Assembly (NCBI RefSeq): GCF_950295315.1
Contig: NC_080164.1
Location: 106,601,587-106,665,586 of the forward strand
Reading direction: 5' to 3'
From: Erinaceus europaeus
Lineage: Eukaryota > Chordata > Mammalia > Eulipotyphla > Erinaceidae
DNA length: 64,000 bases
Under the pieces are notes generated by a model that was not told the origin of the DNA, searched no databases, and saw only the letters and a list, made by a program, of their open reading frames with translations. The position numbers were made by a program, and so were the translations under genes. Of this stretch, positions 54,995-64,000 are shown one piece after another (position 1 is the first letter of the stretch; every line of letters starts with the position of its first letter).

Positions 54995-55245
54995 TCTGGG
55001 GTCTGATGGTGGCACATAGGGTTAAGCCTACATAGTAGGAAGTGCAAGGACCTGCGCAAGGATGCCAGTTCAAGCCCCTGGGTCAATTCACAAGTGCTGA
55101 AGCAGGTCTGTAGGTGTCTTTTTCTCTCCATCTCTATCTCCCCCTCCTCTCTCTATTTCTCTCTGCCCTATCCAAAAATTCAAAAAAAAAAATGGCCACA
55201 AGTGCACTGAACCCCAGTGATAACCCTGGAGGCACAAAAAAAAAA
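54995..55245 (+). mobile_element. SINE with extended 3' module, sense
   Basis: TCTGGGGTCTGATGGTGGCAC head, CCAGTTCAAGCCCC, AGCAGGTCTGTAGGTGTC. After an A-run comes ATGGCCACAAGTGCACTGAAC...GATAACCCTGGAGGC, the same module as at 6765. Confidence 0.85.
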
Positions 55246-56435
55246 GATAGTCAAAAATATAATGAATGATAAAATTCATAAAAATCCTGTGACTCAAAAC
55301 ATGAATTAACAGAGCTAATTGTTCTTGTGTTCATGCATTGTCAGGCTTTCTCTGCAAAGCTGAATTCAAAAACTCACAGAACAAAAATTTCAATAACTCC
55401 TATCTCCAGTAACATGTTTCCTTTTATTTCCCAAATGAGCTACTAACTTTAGAGTGGTATAATGTATTTTATAAGAAGTATTTCCCAAGCTGGTTATAGC
55501 ATATTTTTAAAAAATCAAACATGTCTAGCTAATGTTGCAAGTAAAGGTGCCTGTTATCAATGTTTTAAGTTGACATGAGTTCTGTCTCACACATAAAATC
55601 AATCCTTGGCTTCTGTGATCCAAAATGACTTATACTTGTTTGCCAGCATCTTCTATTAAAGCTTCTTTTTTTAACTACCAAAAAAGAAAAAGCGTTTTTG
55701 GATATGTAATGTAAGGACATGCTTGAGGATAGAGAGATTATTATGAATGGATTCATGGGTGATTTTCTGGCTTCATGAAAAGTAGAAGAGCAGGCAGAGT
55801 ATGTATATCCACTATTAAGAGCTGTACTATTGTTTTTCAAGAATCTTCTAGGAGTCACAAAGGGCATATGGAAAATTTGCTTCACAAACTATCTCCACAA
55901 AAACAGAGTTCATAATTTTTTTTTTGCTTTCCTTAGTCAATAATAGTTCCAAAAGGTTCACACATTGCTGCTTTGAAATGTAAATACATTTTTATACACT
56001 GTTTTCCCACGAGTGAGGATTTCCTTAGTCATGCATGTGCTGTCCTTTTTTTCTTAATGATATGACCTCTGTTTTCAAGTCAATGACTTGTTCTCTTCAC
56101 AAGCAGGTGCATACTGTGGTGGGGGGGAGCTAAGGCAGCTCTGAAAGGCAACAGTTGGCTTATTTTACTATGGTTTGATGTGAAAGCTAAGATGCACTGA
56201 AAACACTGTTTCTGGTTTTCTTTGTAACAGGTTTGCCATTTTGGAAATGGATGGTGGGAATTTAATTGAAGATCTGTAGGTTTTCAGCAACCCTGCATAA
56301 GACTCTTAATTTAGATGTTGAAAGATATGAGAACATGAGGGGTGAACACAAGGTTGTTGTGTCTGTCTCCTACCATATGGTCATTCTTGAAAGACTCAGA
56401 GACAAGGTAAATACACTCAACCTACATGCTTTTCC
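55246..56435. other. Unassigned sequence
   Basis: About 1.2 kb with no recognised repeat. A 106-codon minus frame at 55885-55565 has no known motif. Confidence 0.45.
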
Positions 56436-56439
56436 TGTT

Positions 56440-57432
56440 ATCTTGTCCACTGTTTGGAGCTGACTTCTTCTTCTTCTAGCGTTTGCACTTCTTCCGTAGC
56501 CAGTTAATGGCTTTGATAGTGACTGGGATCCATATGCATTCAGTCGCCTAGGAAGGATCGTCAGTTTCCCCAATGAATGGGTACTCACGGGATGCACCAC
56601 GGGAAGAAACTGACTGATATCTTTGATAAACACAATTGCAATATAAGGGGAGAGGGGATAGAGTTTATGTTGTATATGTACAGGGATGCAGAGGTCACAG
56701 TGGCTCCCATGCTAAATACAAATAGACATCAGCCCTGGGTCAGATTGATGGGGCTTATAATTAACGGTATTTGTATACTTTTCCCATATTTGGGAGCTAC
56801 TCTATGCCCTGATGCAGTTTTCTGGACCTATTCTCAACTCTGACACAATCCTCCCAGACAGTACTTTTAGTTCACCCACACGTTAATTGTCCAGCCCAGA
56901 CAAAAATTAGTGAAGTTACAGGCACATCAGAATATAGCTAAAATAGACTTCCTAGGTTCTTCCAAAATCAAGACCTCAAATCTCATCTGTTATAGTCTCA
57001 CCTTTAGGTTCCTGATTATTAAACAATTTGCTCTGCTTTGTATCATAATGTTTTTCAGCTACCAAGTTGCAGATGCTACCATGACGCCAACCTGACTTCC
57101 CTTGGCAGATAACTTCACCAATGTGTCCTGGAACCTCACCTCTTCTCTCCATAGCACTACCCCACTAGGGAAAGATAGAAATAGGCTGGGGGTATGGATC
57201 AACCTGCCAACATTCTTGTCCAGCAGAGAAGCACTTACAGAATCCAAACCTTCCACCTCCTACACCCCATAAAGATCTTTGGTCCATGCTCCCAGAGGGA
57301 TAAAGAATAGGAAAGCTTCCAATGGAGGGGGATAGGATATTGAACTCTGGTAGTGGGAGTTGTATGGAATTGTACCCCTCTTATCCCACAATCTTGTTGA
57401 TCATTATTAAAGCACTAATAAAATAAATAAGA
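56440..57432 (+). mobile_element. L1-3'UTR-type repeat, sense, ~1 kb
   Basis: It runs from TTGGAGCTGACTTCTTCTTC through TAGCCAGTTAATGGCTTTG and GGGAGCTACTCTATGCCCTG. It then has the shared 3' segment (AATGTGTCCTGGAACCTCACC, GGAATTGTACCCCTCTTATCC) and ATTATTAAAGCACTAATAAA. Its 5' part goes beyond what the young L1 3'UTR contains. Confidence 0.75.
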
Positions 57433-57620
57433 AAAAAAGAGAAAAACAATTTAAAGACTAACTTCAATTCAGTATATAAATAGCTCTTACCAAGGATTAA
57501 GGGATGTTTCTCCTTATCACCAAAACAAGACCTTTGAACAGCATACTAAGTTGCCTTCATTTGTTTATGTCAAATAACCCTTAGATTGACAGGACTCAGG
57601 AGTTACACAGGCCCCTCTGC
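57433..57620. other. Unassigned sequence
   Basis: Nothing was recognised. Confidence 0.4.

Positions 57621-57623
<3 letters not shown>

Positions 57624-57669
<46 letters not shown>
57624..57669. repeat. (AT)n microsatellite
   Basis: About 23 AT units. Confidence 0.95.
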
Positions 57670-57673
<4 letters not shown>

Positions 57674-57719
57674 TGGGTTGTGTGGACAAAGGTAAATAGT
57701 TAATTTTATCTGTAGAATT

Positions 57720-58665
57720 TGTTCAAGAATGGTAGTTACTCTCTTCTCTAATCCAACTTTCAAAGCCCTTTTCTCCACTCTGACACCATTTTCTCAAACA
57801 ATAGTTTTATCCAACTTCCTGTTAACTGTCAAAGTCAAGCAAAAACTACCATGCTTATGGGCCCTTAGAAATATGCCTAAAATGGACTTCCTGGCTATCT
57901 TCCATTCTATGATCCCTAATCTCATCTGCTCTGTTCCTACTATTTGATTCCTGTTAATTAACCATTTTGTCTCACTTTATGTCCTGCCACCTTCCAGACA
58001 CCAAGTTGCATATGCTATCAAGATTCCATCCTGACTTCTCTAGGCAGACAACCTCACCAATATGTCCTGGAACCTCACCCCTCCAGATCTCTACCCAACT
58101 AGGGAAAGATAGAAACAAGCTGGGGGTATGGATGCACTTGCCCATGTCTAGCAAAGGAACAGTTACATAAGCCAAAACTCCTACCTTCTATACCCTTCAA
58201 AAACTATTTTAATCCATACTCCTAGTTAGGAAGAGGATAAGAGGGCTCTGAACTCCAGCTACATTGGGACCCAGAGAGAAAGGAGGAAAGGGGGAGGCAT
58301 ATTTAGACTTAGTAATAGATGTATATGTTGTGGCTTAGAGGGGAAGAAAGGACTGGACCTGGAAGAAAAAGGGGGCAATTAAGTATAAATGTAGACAGAT
58401 AGTTGTAAAGATGATAGTTAATCTATGTCTACAACCTTAGAAGAACTGTGGTAGCTTTTGCAATGGAGGGGTTGAGAATTCACAACTCTGGTGGTGGGAT
58501 TGGTGTGAAATTATACCCCTGTTGATATGTAATTTTGTTTGGGAAAAGTTTTCAATTAGCAATAATCACGCCTCAGATAAACCTCATTGGCTACGATACT
58601 GCTACTGTGTAAAGCTGATATGTAATTTTGTAAATCAATACTAAATCACTAATAAAATTAAAAAA
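57720..58665 (+). mobile_element. L1-3'UTR-type repeat, sense, host of U4 copy
   Basis: CACTCTGACACCATTTTCTC, AAATGGACTTCCTGGC, AATATGTCCTGGAACCTCACC, GTGAAATTATACCCCTG, ending CTAAATCACTAATAAAATT. It contains an extra A/G-rich segment (58250-58440) shared in reverse with 59470-59640. Confidence 0.75.
58524..58630 (-). pseudogene. RNU4: U4 snRNA tailless retropseudogene (5' ~79 nt) with TSD
   Basis: On the minus strand 58616-58538 matches U4 snRNA from its first base through about base 79, including CAGTATCGTAGCCAATGAGG, the U4/U6 stem and kink-turn region, and TTGAAAACTTTTCCC. Differences are few and mostly CpG decay (the GCGC near the 5' end now reads ACAC). The snRNA 3' half is missing and there is no A-tail. 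GATATGTAATTTTG flanks it at 58524-58537 and 58617-58630, so it is an insertion rather than a gene. No snRNA promoter elements can be expected. Confidence 0.93.
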
Positions 58666-59295
58666 TAACTGGGGGTATAATGTTTGCATTACCTTTTCCA
58701 TAGAGAATTTTATTTATAGAGGAAGATTTATTATTTTAATCAGTGTTGTTCTTAAGACTAGTTTCATCTTCCATTCACATAGTTATTGTATTCAGATAAA
58801 AAAAACTAGACATGCATTTAAACATATTAAGCAAGGTTTGACTTTTAAAAAATTCTAAAACTACATACATTCAGCAATATTGTAAAATAAAAAATTACTT
58901 TTTAAAATATTCTTAAATTCTGTTTTTAAAACAATTGAACAAATAGTCGATGCCAACTCATTGTATAGTGGTAATTTTATTCAGTTGCAAAGAGAACATT
59001 TAACTTTTCTAACAGCTTTAGGGCATAGGTTTAACTAGTGGTATAATCTCAGCTTCATAAATGAGCAAAGTTTTGCAAAGGTAAGCATTTTCCTAGATCA
59101 GATAAGTGGAAAGTGGCTCAATATTCTGGCCAATGGCTTTGGTGTGCAATGGTAGACACCTGCTTTTTCTGGGGCCTCTCTTGGTTTCCTCCAGTTGATT
59201 CTAATCTCCTTGAATTTTGGGACTGTACTTCACCATTTTCTCCTAATGCAAATGTTTTATGCCTATTTCCCTTTTTTAATTTTTTTCTTTTTAAA
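58666..59295. other. Unassigned AT-rich sequence
   Basis: Nothing was recognised. Confidence 0.45.
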
Positions 59296-59297
59296 GT

Positions 59298-60165
59298 TTT
59301 TAAATGTTTTATTAGCTGTTTAATATTGATTTACAGAATGACATATCAACAGGGTTATAATTAATTCCACACCACTCCTACCGCTAAGAGTTCTGATTCC
59401 CAAGTGCCTCTAGTGCAAACCACCACAGTTCTCCCAAGGTTGCAGATTTAAGTTAACTGTCATCTCTACAGCTATCTGTCTATATTTGTACATATTCCCC
59501 CCTTTTTCTTCCAGATCCAGTCCTCTCTTTCCCTCCAGGCCACAAGTCACCCTATTACTACATCCAAATATTTCTCTCTTTTTCATCCCCTCTCTCTAGG
59601 ACCTGATAGAGCCGGAGTTCAAAGCCGGAGTTCTATCTTCTTCCTCCTATCATTCCTCCCCCACTGGGAATATGGATCAAAGTTGTTTATGAGGTGCAGA
59701 AGGTAGGAGTTCTGGCTTCTATAATTGCTTCTCTTCTGGAACTGGGTATTGGCAGGTCAATCCATACCCCTAGCCTGTTTCTATCTTTCCCTAGTAAGAT
59801 AGGGCTCTGGAGAGGTGAGGTTCCTAGACACATTAGTGAGGTTGTCTGCCCAGAGAAGTCGAGGTGGAATCATGGTATTGTCTGCAACTTGGTGTTTGGA
59901 AGGTGGCAGGGCATAAAGTGAAACTAAGTGGTGAATGAATAGAAACCAAAAAGTAGGAACTCTGCAGATGAGATTGAGGCACTTACAGTGGAAGAAAGCT
60001 TGGAAGTCCATTTTAGGCATACTCCTAGGGGCCCATGACTATCGTAGTTTTTGTTTGAGTTTGATAGTTGGAAGTTTGAAGTTGGATAAAACCATGAGAA
60101 ATAAAAATGGTGTCAGAGTAAAGAAAAAGACTAGAGAGTTGGATTAGGACAAAGAGTTGCTTCCA
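59298..60165 (-). mobile_element. L1-3'UTR-type repeat, antisense
   Basis: Reversed tail TTTTATTAGCTGTTTAATATTG, GAGGTGCAGAAGGTAGGAG, TCCCTAGTAAGATAGGG, CAACTTGGTGTTTG and TCCATTTTAGGCATACTCC. It contains a tandem GCCGGAGTTC (59613, 59626). Confidence 0.75.
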
Positions 60166-60415
60166 TTCTTGAAAATAATTCTGTGCATAGTATCACAATC
60201 AATGCATGGGTAGTCAGAATTAAGAATTAATCTTCTAGCAGGGGCATATCTGATCATGTCATTTAGAATCTTACTTCCACCCACTTACCTCACATTTCCC
60301 TTTATGACAATCCAGATTGTTTTCTTAATTTGTGAATAATCCACATACATATGATGTAATGATTGTGACTGCCTTCTTCCTTCCTTAGCATGTAAGTTCT
60401 ATAAAATGGTGATTT
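60166..60415. other. Unassigned sequence
   Basis: Nothing was recognised. Confidence 0.4.
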
Positions 60416-60422
60416 TGCCTTT

Positions 60423-60462
60423 TTTGTTGTTGTTGTTGTTGTTGTTGTTTTGTTTTGTTTGT
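60423..60462. repeat. (TTG)n simple repeat
   Basis: TTG units then GTTTTGTTTTG. Confidence 0.9.
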
Positions 60463-60464
60463 TT

Positions 60465-60690
60465 GCCTCCACCACGAACCTCCTCTCTCCAGAGCTCTAC
60501 TCAACTAGGGAAAGATAGAAACAGGCTGGGAATATGGACTGACCTGCCAATGTCCATGTCCAGCAAAGAAGCAATTACAAAAGCCAAAACCTTATGTACC
60601 TACAAAACAGTTTAATCCATACTCCCAGTGGAGAAGAAGTGATAGGAGGAAGATGATAAGAGGGCTCTGAATTCCAGTTCCATCAGGGAT
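60465..60690 (+). mobile_element. L1-3'UTR-type repeat fragment, sense
   Basis: AACCTCCTCTCTCCAGAGC, GGGAAAGATAGAAACAGGCTG and CCATGTCCAGCAAAGAAGC. Truncated on both sides. Confidence 0.7.
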
Positions 60691-60711
60691 GCCTGGATGC
60701 CATCTATCTTT

Positions 60712-60913
60712 CCATTGTTGTTGTTGTTACTGTTGGATAAGACAGAGAGAAATTGAGAGAGCAGGGGAAGACAGAGGAGGGAAAGATAGACACCTGCAGA
60801 CTTGCTTCATTCTTGTGAAGTGTCCCCCCTGCAGGTGGGGAGCCAGGGGCTGGAACCTGGTCCTTGTGCTTAGTACTGTGTCCTTAACACAGTGTGCTAC
60901 CGTTTCAGCCCCC
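60712..60913 (-). mobile_element. ERI-type SINE, antisense, tail-shortened
   Basis: TTGTTACTGTTGGATAAGACAG, CCTGCAGGTGGGGAGCC, TGTGCTACCGTTTCAGCCCC. Confidence 0.85.
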
Positions 60914-61087
60914 TGATTTTACCTGTTTTACTCACCTTTGCAGGTTCTTAGACAACCTGTTATTAGATATGCACTAACCTAGTCAACCTAATATGGAGTG
61001 TGACATGGAATCCCCCCCCAAAAAAAAAAACCCTAAAATAATAATAAAAGAAAACCCAGCTGTAAAGACAATGCAAAAACCAAGACA

Positions 61088-61215
61088 TGGGGCTAAGATA
61101 ACTGACAGTGTAGAGCACAGGTCTTGGCATGGGTGGTTGGTCCAGATTTAAGCACCAGAATCACAACAGAATGAGGTGCTGGCCCCAGGAAGGACAGAAA
61201 GAATAAAGGAGTATT
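61088..61215 (+). mobile_element. Older tRNA SINE, sense
   Basis: ATGGGGCTAAGATAACTGACAG head and GGTCCAGATTTAAGCACC at box B. Diverged. Confidence 0.45.
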
Positions 61216-61350
61216 TTTACTATTATAAATATGGAAGAGCCAATGTGGGTGGTGAGTAGTGAAACTTAGACACTTTAAAACAGTTCAGGAAGGCAACTGA
61301 ACAAACAGACAGGTGTCAGACAATTTTGTTTCTTATATTAGAAGAGTAAT

Positions 61351-62155
61351 GGCGGTGCACAAGGTTGAACACACTTGTTATGTTGTGATGCAGTATATTG
61401 GCCGGCCATAGGAAGTCAGACACAGCTCTCGGCTGATGTCAGCCCTGGTGACAGACCATACATTGATCTGAGCAAAGGCACAATGAATTGTGGGTAGATC
61501 TGGTCTGTGCAAATGCACAAATCATTGTGGGTAGACTGAGCAGACTTAGAAGCACAGCCAGCCAGAAGTCTGCTCTCTTTGGCTATTGCTTCTTCTCCTG
61601 GTCAGACAGATCTCGGCTGAGGTACTCAAGGTGACTGTCATGGCTGCCACTCCTGGGAACTGAACACATGTGACTCATCTAGCCGGTAAACTGTAAGACT
61701 CCTCTACAACCATGAGTAACCTATACCTGGGCTGATAATTGTTTATCTCATGGGACTGAACTTTTGATAACTATTCACGGACTTTATGGACCTAGCATAT
61801 TCTTAGCCCCTGATGATAACTGCTTATTTTGCAGTATCTAAAATAATGTCCTATACCTCTGTACTGCCCTAATAAAACTTTGATTCCTTTAAACCTACTC
61901 CCAGCCATCCCTCAGCCAAATCCATTATGTGCCACAGCCAAAGCCCCTTCTAATTTTTAGTAACAACAATGTTACTATCATGTTATAAGGTGCAAGGACC
62001 CAGGTTCTAGCCCCCAGTCCCCACTTTCAGGGAGAAAGCTTTGTGAGTAGTGAAGCAGTGCTGCTGGTGTCTCTCTTTCTCTCCTACTCTTTATCTCCTA
62101 CTACCCTCTGGATTTCTGGCTGTCTCTATCCAACAAATAAAGAAAATTTTTTTTT
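61351..62155 (+). mobile_element. Short SINE, sense, split by a solo LTR
   Basis: The left part (about 61351-61380) has GGCGGTGCACAAGGTTGAAC. The right part (from 61981) resumes TGTTATAAGGTGCAAGGACCC through the pyrimidine end to AACAAATAAAGAAAA. The split lies in the tRNA-like region. Confidence 0.85.
61376..61985 (+). mobile_element. Solo LTR (600 bp) with 5-bp TSD
   Basis: 61381-61980 begins TGTTGTGATGC and ends TTACTATCA. TGTTA is duplicated at 61376-61380 and 61981-61985. A CCTAATAAAACTTTGATT polyadenylation signal near 61869 sets plus polarity, and a tandem ATTGTGGGTAGA motif (61487, 61533) lies in U3. A 5-bp duplication is typical of ERVL/MaLR-type and some class I elements. The family is not recognised. 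Confidence 0.82.
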
Positions 62156-62161
62156 AATTTA

Positions 62162-62315
62162 AGGGGCTAGGTGGTGGCACACATAGTTAAGCACTCTCAT
62201 TGGGAAGACCTCATGAGCGGTGAAAATGGCTGCAGGTGTCTCTCTGTATCTTTCCTTTTCTATCTTCCCCTCTCCTGTCTGTCTAATAATAAATAAATAT
62301 TTTTTAAAATTAAAG
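62162..62315 (+). mobile_element. Short SINE, sense, internally deleted
   Basis: GGGGCTAGGTGGTGGCACAC then a jump from AAGCACTCTCATTGGG to CCTCATGAGCGGTG, losing the box B block. Tail TAATAATAAATAAATA. Confidence 0.85.
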
Positions 62316-62334
62316 GCTTGTATAACTTAATTTT

Positions 62335-62490
62335 TTAAAGATTTATTTAGCTAATTATTTCCAAGGAAAGGATAGAAAGGGAAAGAGAACCAAAGCATCA
62401 CTCTGGCACATGTAGTGCAGGGAATCAAACCAAGGTCCTCATGCTTAGGAGTCTAACACTTTATTCAATGCCCCATCTCCTGGGCTGTGA
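62335..62490 (-). mobile_element. Older tRNA SINE, antisense
   Basis: AAAGCATCACTCTGGCACATG, GGAATCAAACCAAGGTCC and CCCCATCTCCTGGGC. Same family as 37556-37690. Confidence 0.6.
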
Positions 62491-62534
62491 CTTGTATAAC
62501 CTTAAATGGATTCATAGAGCAGCAGTTAAAAAAT

Positions 62535-62830
62535 GGTGGAATCATCTCCTTCACCATCCTTGAAAAGAAATTAAAGATATCTTGTTGAGTGAGATAAGTT
62601 ATAAAGAGAAGGACTGATACCGAATTCTTAAGTTCCATAGGTGGATTTAAGCAATAAGGACCACAGAGGACAACATAATGTTTGTCTTGAACTGGATGTG
62701 ATGTACTACACCAAAACAAAGGATTGTGAGAAAGGAGGGAGTGCAATGAAATGGAGGGGTTCTGGGACCTTGATGTGTGAAGAGAGAATAAAAGCTAGGT
62801 TGGGAGAGCAGATGCCTATCATGGAGAGAT
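62535..62830 (+). mobile_element. Possible old L1 3' remnant
   Basis: GATATCTTGTTGAGTGAGATAAG resembles the end of L1 ORF2. The rest is only weakly similar to 31690-31860. Confidence 0.35.
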
Positions 62831-63045
62831 GAAAGTTTTTACCTGTGAGTCAACTACTGTGCTGTACAACTTCTCGCTAAAGAATTTTAAAAAATGGATT
62901 CAGGCATGGGAGAGCTTGGATCCCAGTATCCTTTTCCTGAGGCTTTTGATGGTTACACAGCATACACTCAAGATGCACAAATCTCAAAATTCTTCCCCAG
63001 GGTTTTTTTGTGGTAGAATGTGGAAAATAGATTAATAATATGTTA
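62831..63045. other. Unassigned sequence
   Basis: Nothing was recognised. Confidence 0.35.
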
Positions 63046-63049
63046 TTGT

Positions 63050-63217
63050 AAATAGATAGGACAGTTATAAATTGAAATGGGGGTGGAGAAGATAGTGAGG
63101 GAAAGAGAGAGACACCTACAGCCTTGCTCCCCACAGGTGGGGAGTAGGGACTTGAACCGTGGCCCTTACACATAGTAACATATGTGCTCAACAGGGTGTG
63201 CCACTGCCTGGCCTCGT
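63050..63217 (-). mobile_element. Short SINE, antisense
   Basis: GAGAGAGACACCTACAGCC, CCCCACAGGTGGGGAGTAGG, GTGTGCCACTGCCTGGCC. Confidence 0.85.
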
Positions 63218-63800
63218 CATTATAAAGATCTTAAAGGGAAATTCAGTGGCAAGCTTTGATTAATTTTGGTGTGTGCCAGAATCAGTTGTATACATGAATG
63301 GCACCTCCTAATTAGGTCTTCTGTAGCACTAGGCATTCCACACCATCTCTCTAACTCCAGTCTCAATGTGTTGAATACAGAACCATCACATGGAGAAGCT
63401 AATCTTGAACAACTTCTTCTGGGTAATAAGCAAATAAAATTACAATCTATAAAATGAGAATTTTCACATCAAGAGTTTGATGAAATCAAGCTTTTCATAT
63501 TTTCAATACATCTATTAAATGTTAAAGACAGATCTCTAGAGGAGGCCATGCAAAGGATTTTATAGTACTTAAAAATATAAAAGTGAATAGTCTCACTTCA
63601 GAGTGATTGCCAACGAAACAAAAAAGGTCATGCAGTGTGGTATGCGAACTTAAAGTATAATGGGATATGAGCTCTAGTGTTTTAAATGTTCTGGTTCACA
63701 AACTTCAGCTTCTAGAGTGAGACAAAATCATGAATTCCAATTCTTAGAGTTGTTGCACTTAAAATAAAAAGCAACTTTCATAACAAATAAGTCTCTATTT
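63218..63800. other. Unassigned sequence
   Basis: Nothing was recognised. Confidence 0.4.
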
Positions 63801-63803
63801 AAA

Positions 63804-63900
63804 GACGTCTCTCTATCTCTCTCCCTCTATACCTCTCCCTCTCTTCTTAATTTCTCTGTCACTATAAATGAATAAAGACAAAACAAAACAATTATTAGAA
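63804..63900 (+). mobile_element. SINE 3'-end fragment, sense
   Basis: GTCTCTCTATCTCTCTCCC to ATAAATGAATAAAGACAAAAC matches the 3' end of the short SINE. The tRNA-like part is absent. Confidence 0.7.
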
Positions 63901-64000
63901 AAAAATAATTTGAGGACTTTCATCAGAGAACAGCTGGAATTTCTGGTAAAGAAAAAACAGTACATTTACTTTCTATAATAGTGATTTAAGAGAATAATCA

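Noticed and set aside
58538..58616. Functional U4 snRNA gene
   Set aside because: Only the first half is present, it is flanked by a TSD, and it sits inside a repeat without snRNA promoter elements.
1..64000. Host protein-coding exons or tRNA genes
   Set aside because: I found no spliced gene structure, and all tRNA-like boxes lie within SINEs. Exon-level search by alignment to other mammals could overturn this.

Overview
This window looks like gene-poor, AT-rich mammalian chromosomal DNA. It is most likely from a hedgehog (family Erinaceidae). The evidence is dense copies of tRNA-derived SINEs of the hedgehog ERI type (antisense landmark CCCTTTTGTTGCCC, CCTGCAGGTGGGGAGCC, box B GGTTCGAACC), a second shorter SINE opening GGGGCCAGGTGGTGG, and L1 LINEs with a very long 3'UTR. 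The species call rests on recalled SINE families and has not been checked by search. I found no host protein-coding exon that I can support. Nearly every long open frame is L1 ORF1/ORF2, an endogenous retrovirus (ERV) leader, or chance.

Layout. 1-3070: SINEs, a 575-bp internally deleted (apparently spliced) L1 with target-site duplication (TSD), and a GA-rich microsatellite. 3083-6300: a minus-strand L1 ORF2/3'UTR copy meeting a plus-strand L1 3' end head-to-head. 6300-9240: SINEs and an older L1-3'UTR-type repeat. 9246-16035: a near full-length, decayed minus-strand L1 that received a SINE carrying a 3' transduction and an older L1-type repeat, each with TSD. 16036-19150: older L1 remnants, SINEs and 3'UTR-type repeats. 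19350-26510: a minus-strand L1 split by a 2.36-kb two-LTR class II-like ERV (6-bp TSD) with no recognisable gag/pol/env but a 268-codon unknown ORF. 26511-40390: SINE-peppered unique sequence and microsatellites; 33266-35100 is the longest stretch without a recognised repeat. 40394-40828: a solo LTR. 40835-46290: unique sequence, a GT microsatellite and nested L1 3' ends. 46294-54358: a full-length plus-strand L1 with intact ORF1 and broken ORF2. 54359-64000: SINEs, 3'UTR-type repeats, a tailless U4 snRNA retropseudogene, and a 600-bp solo LTR inside a SINE.

How it fits together. The window records nested retrotransposition. L1 supplies the reverse transcriptase and endonuclease. SINEs, the spliced L1, 3'UTR-only copies and the U4 fragment are its likely passengers. 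LTR elements came in separately by integrase, with 5- or 6-bp duplications. The strongest leads are the spliced L1 (5'UTR joined to the 3'UTR at an AG acceptor), the coding-replaced ERV, the SINE 3' transduction and the tailless U4 copy. All boundaries not backed by a TSD are approximate, since alignments were made by eye.
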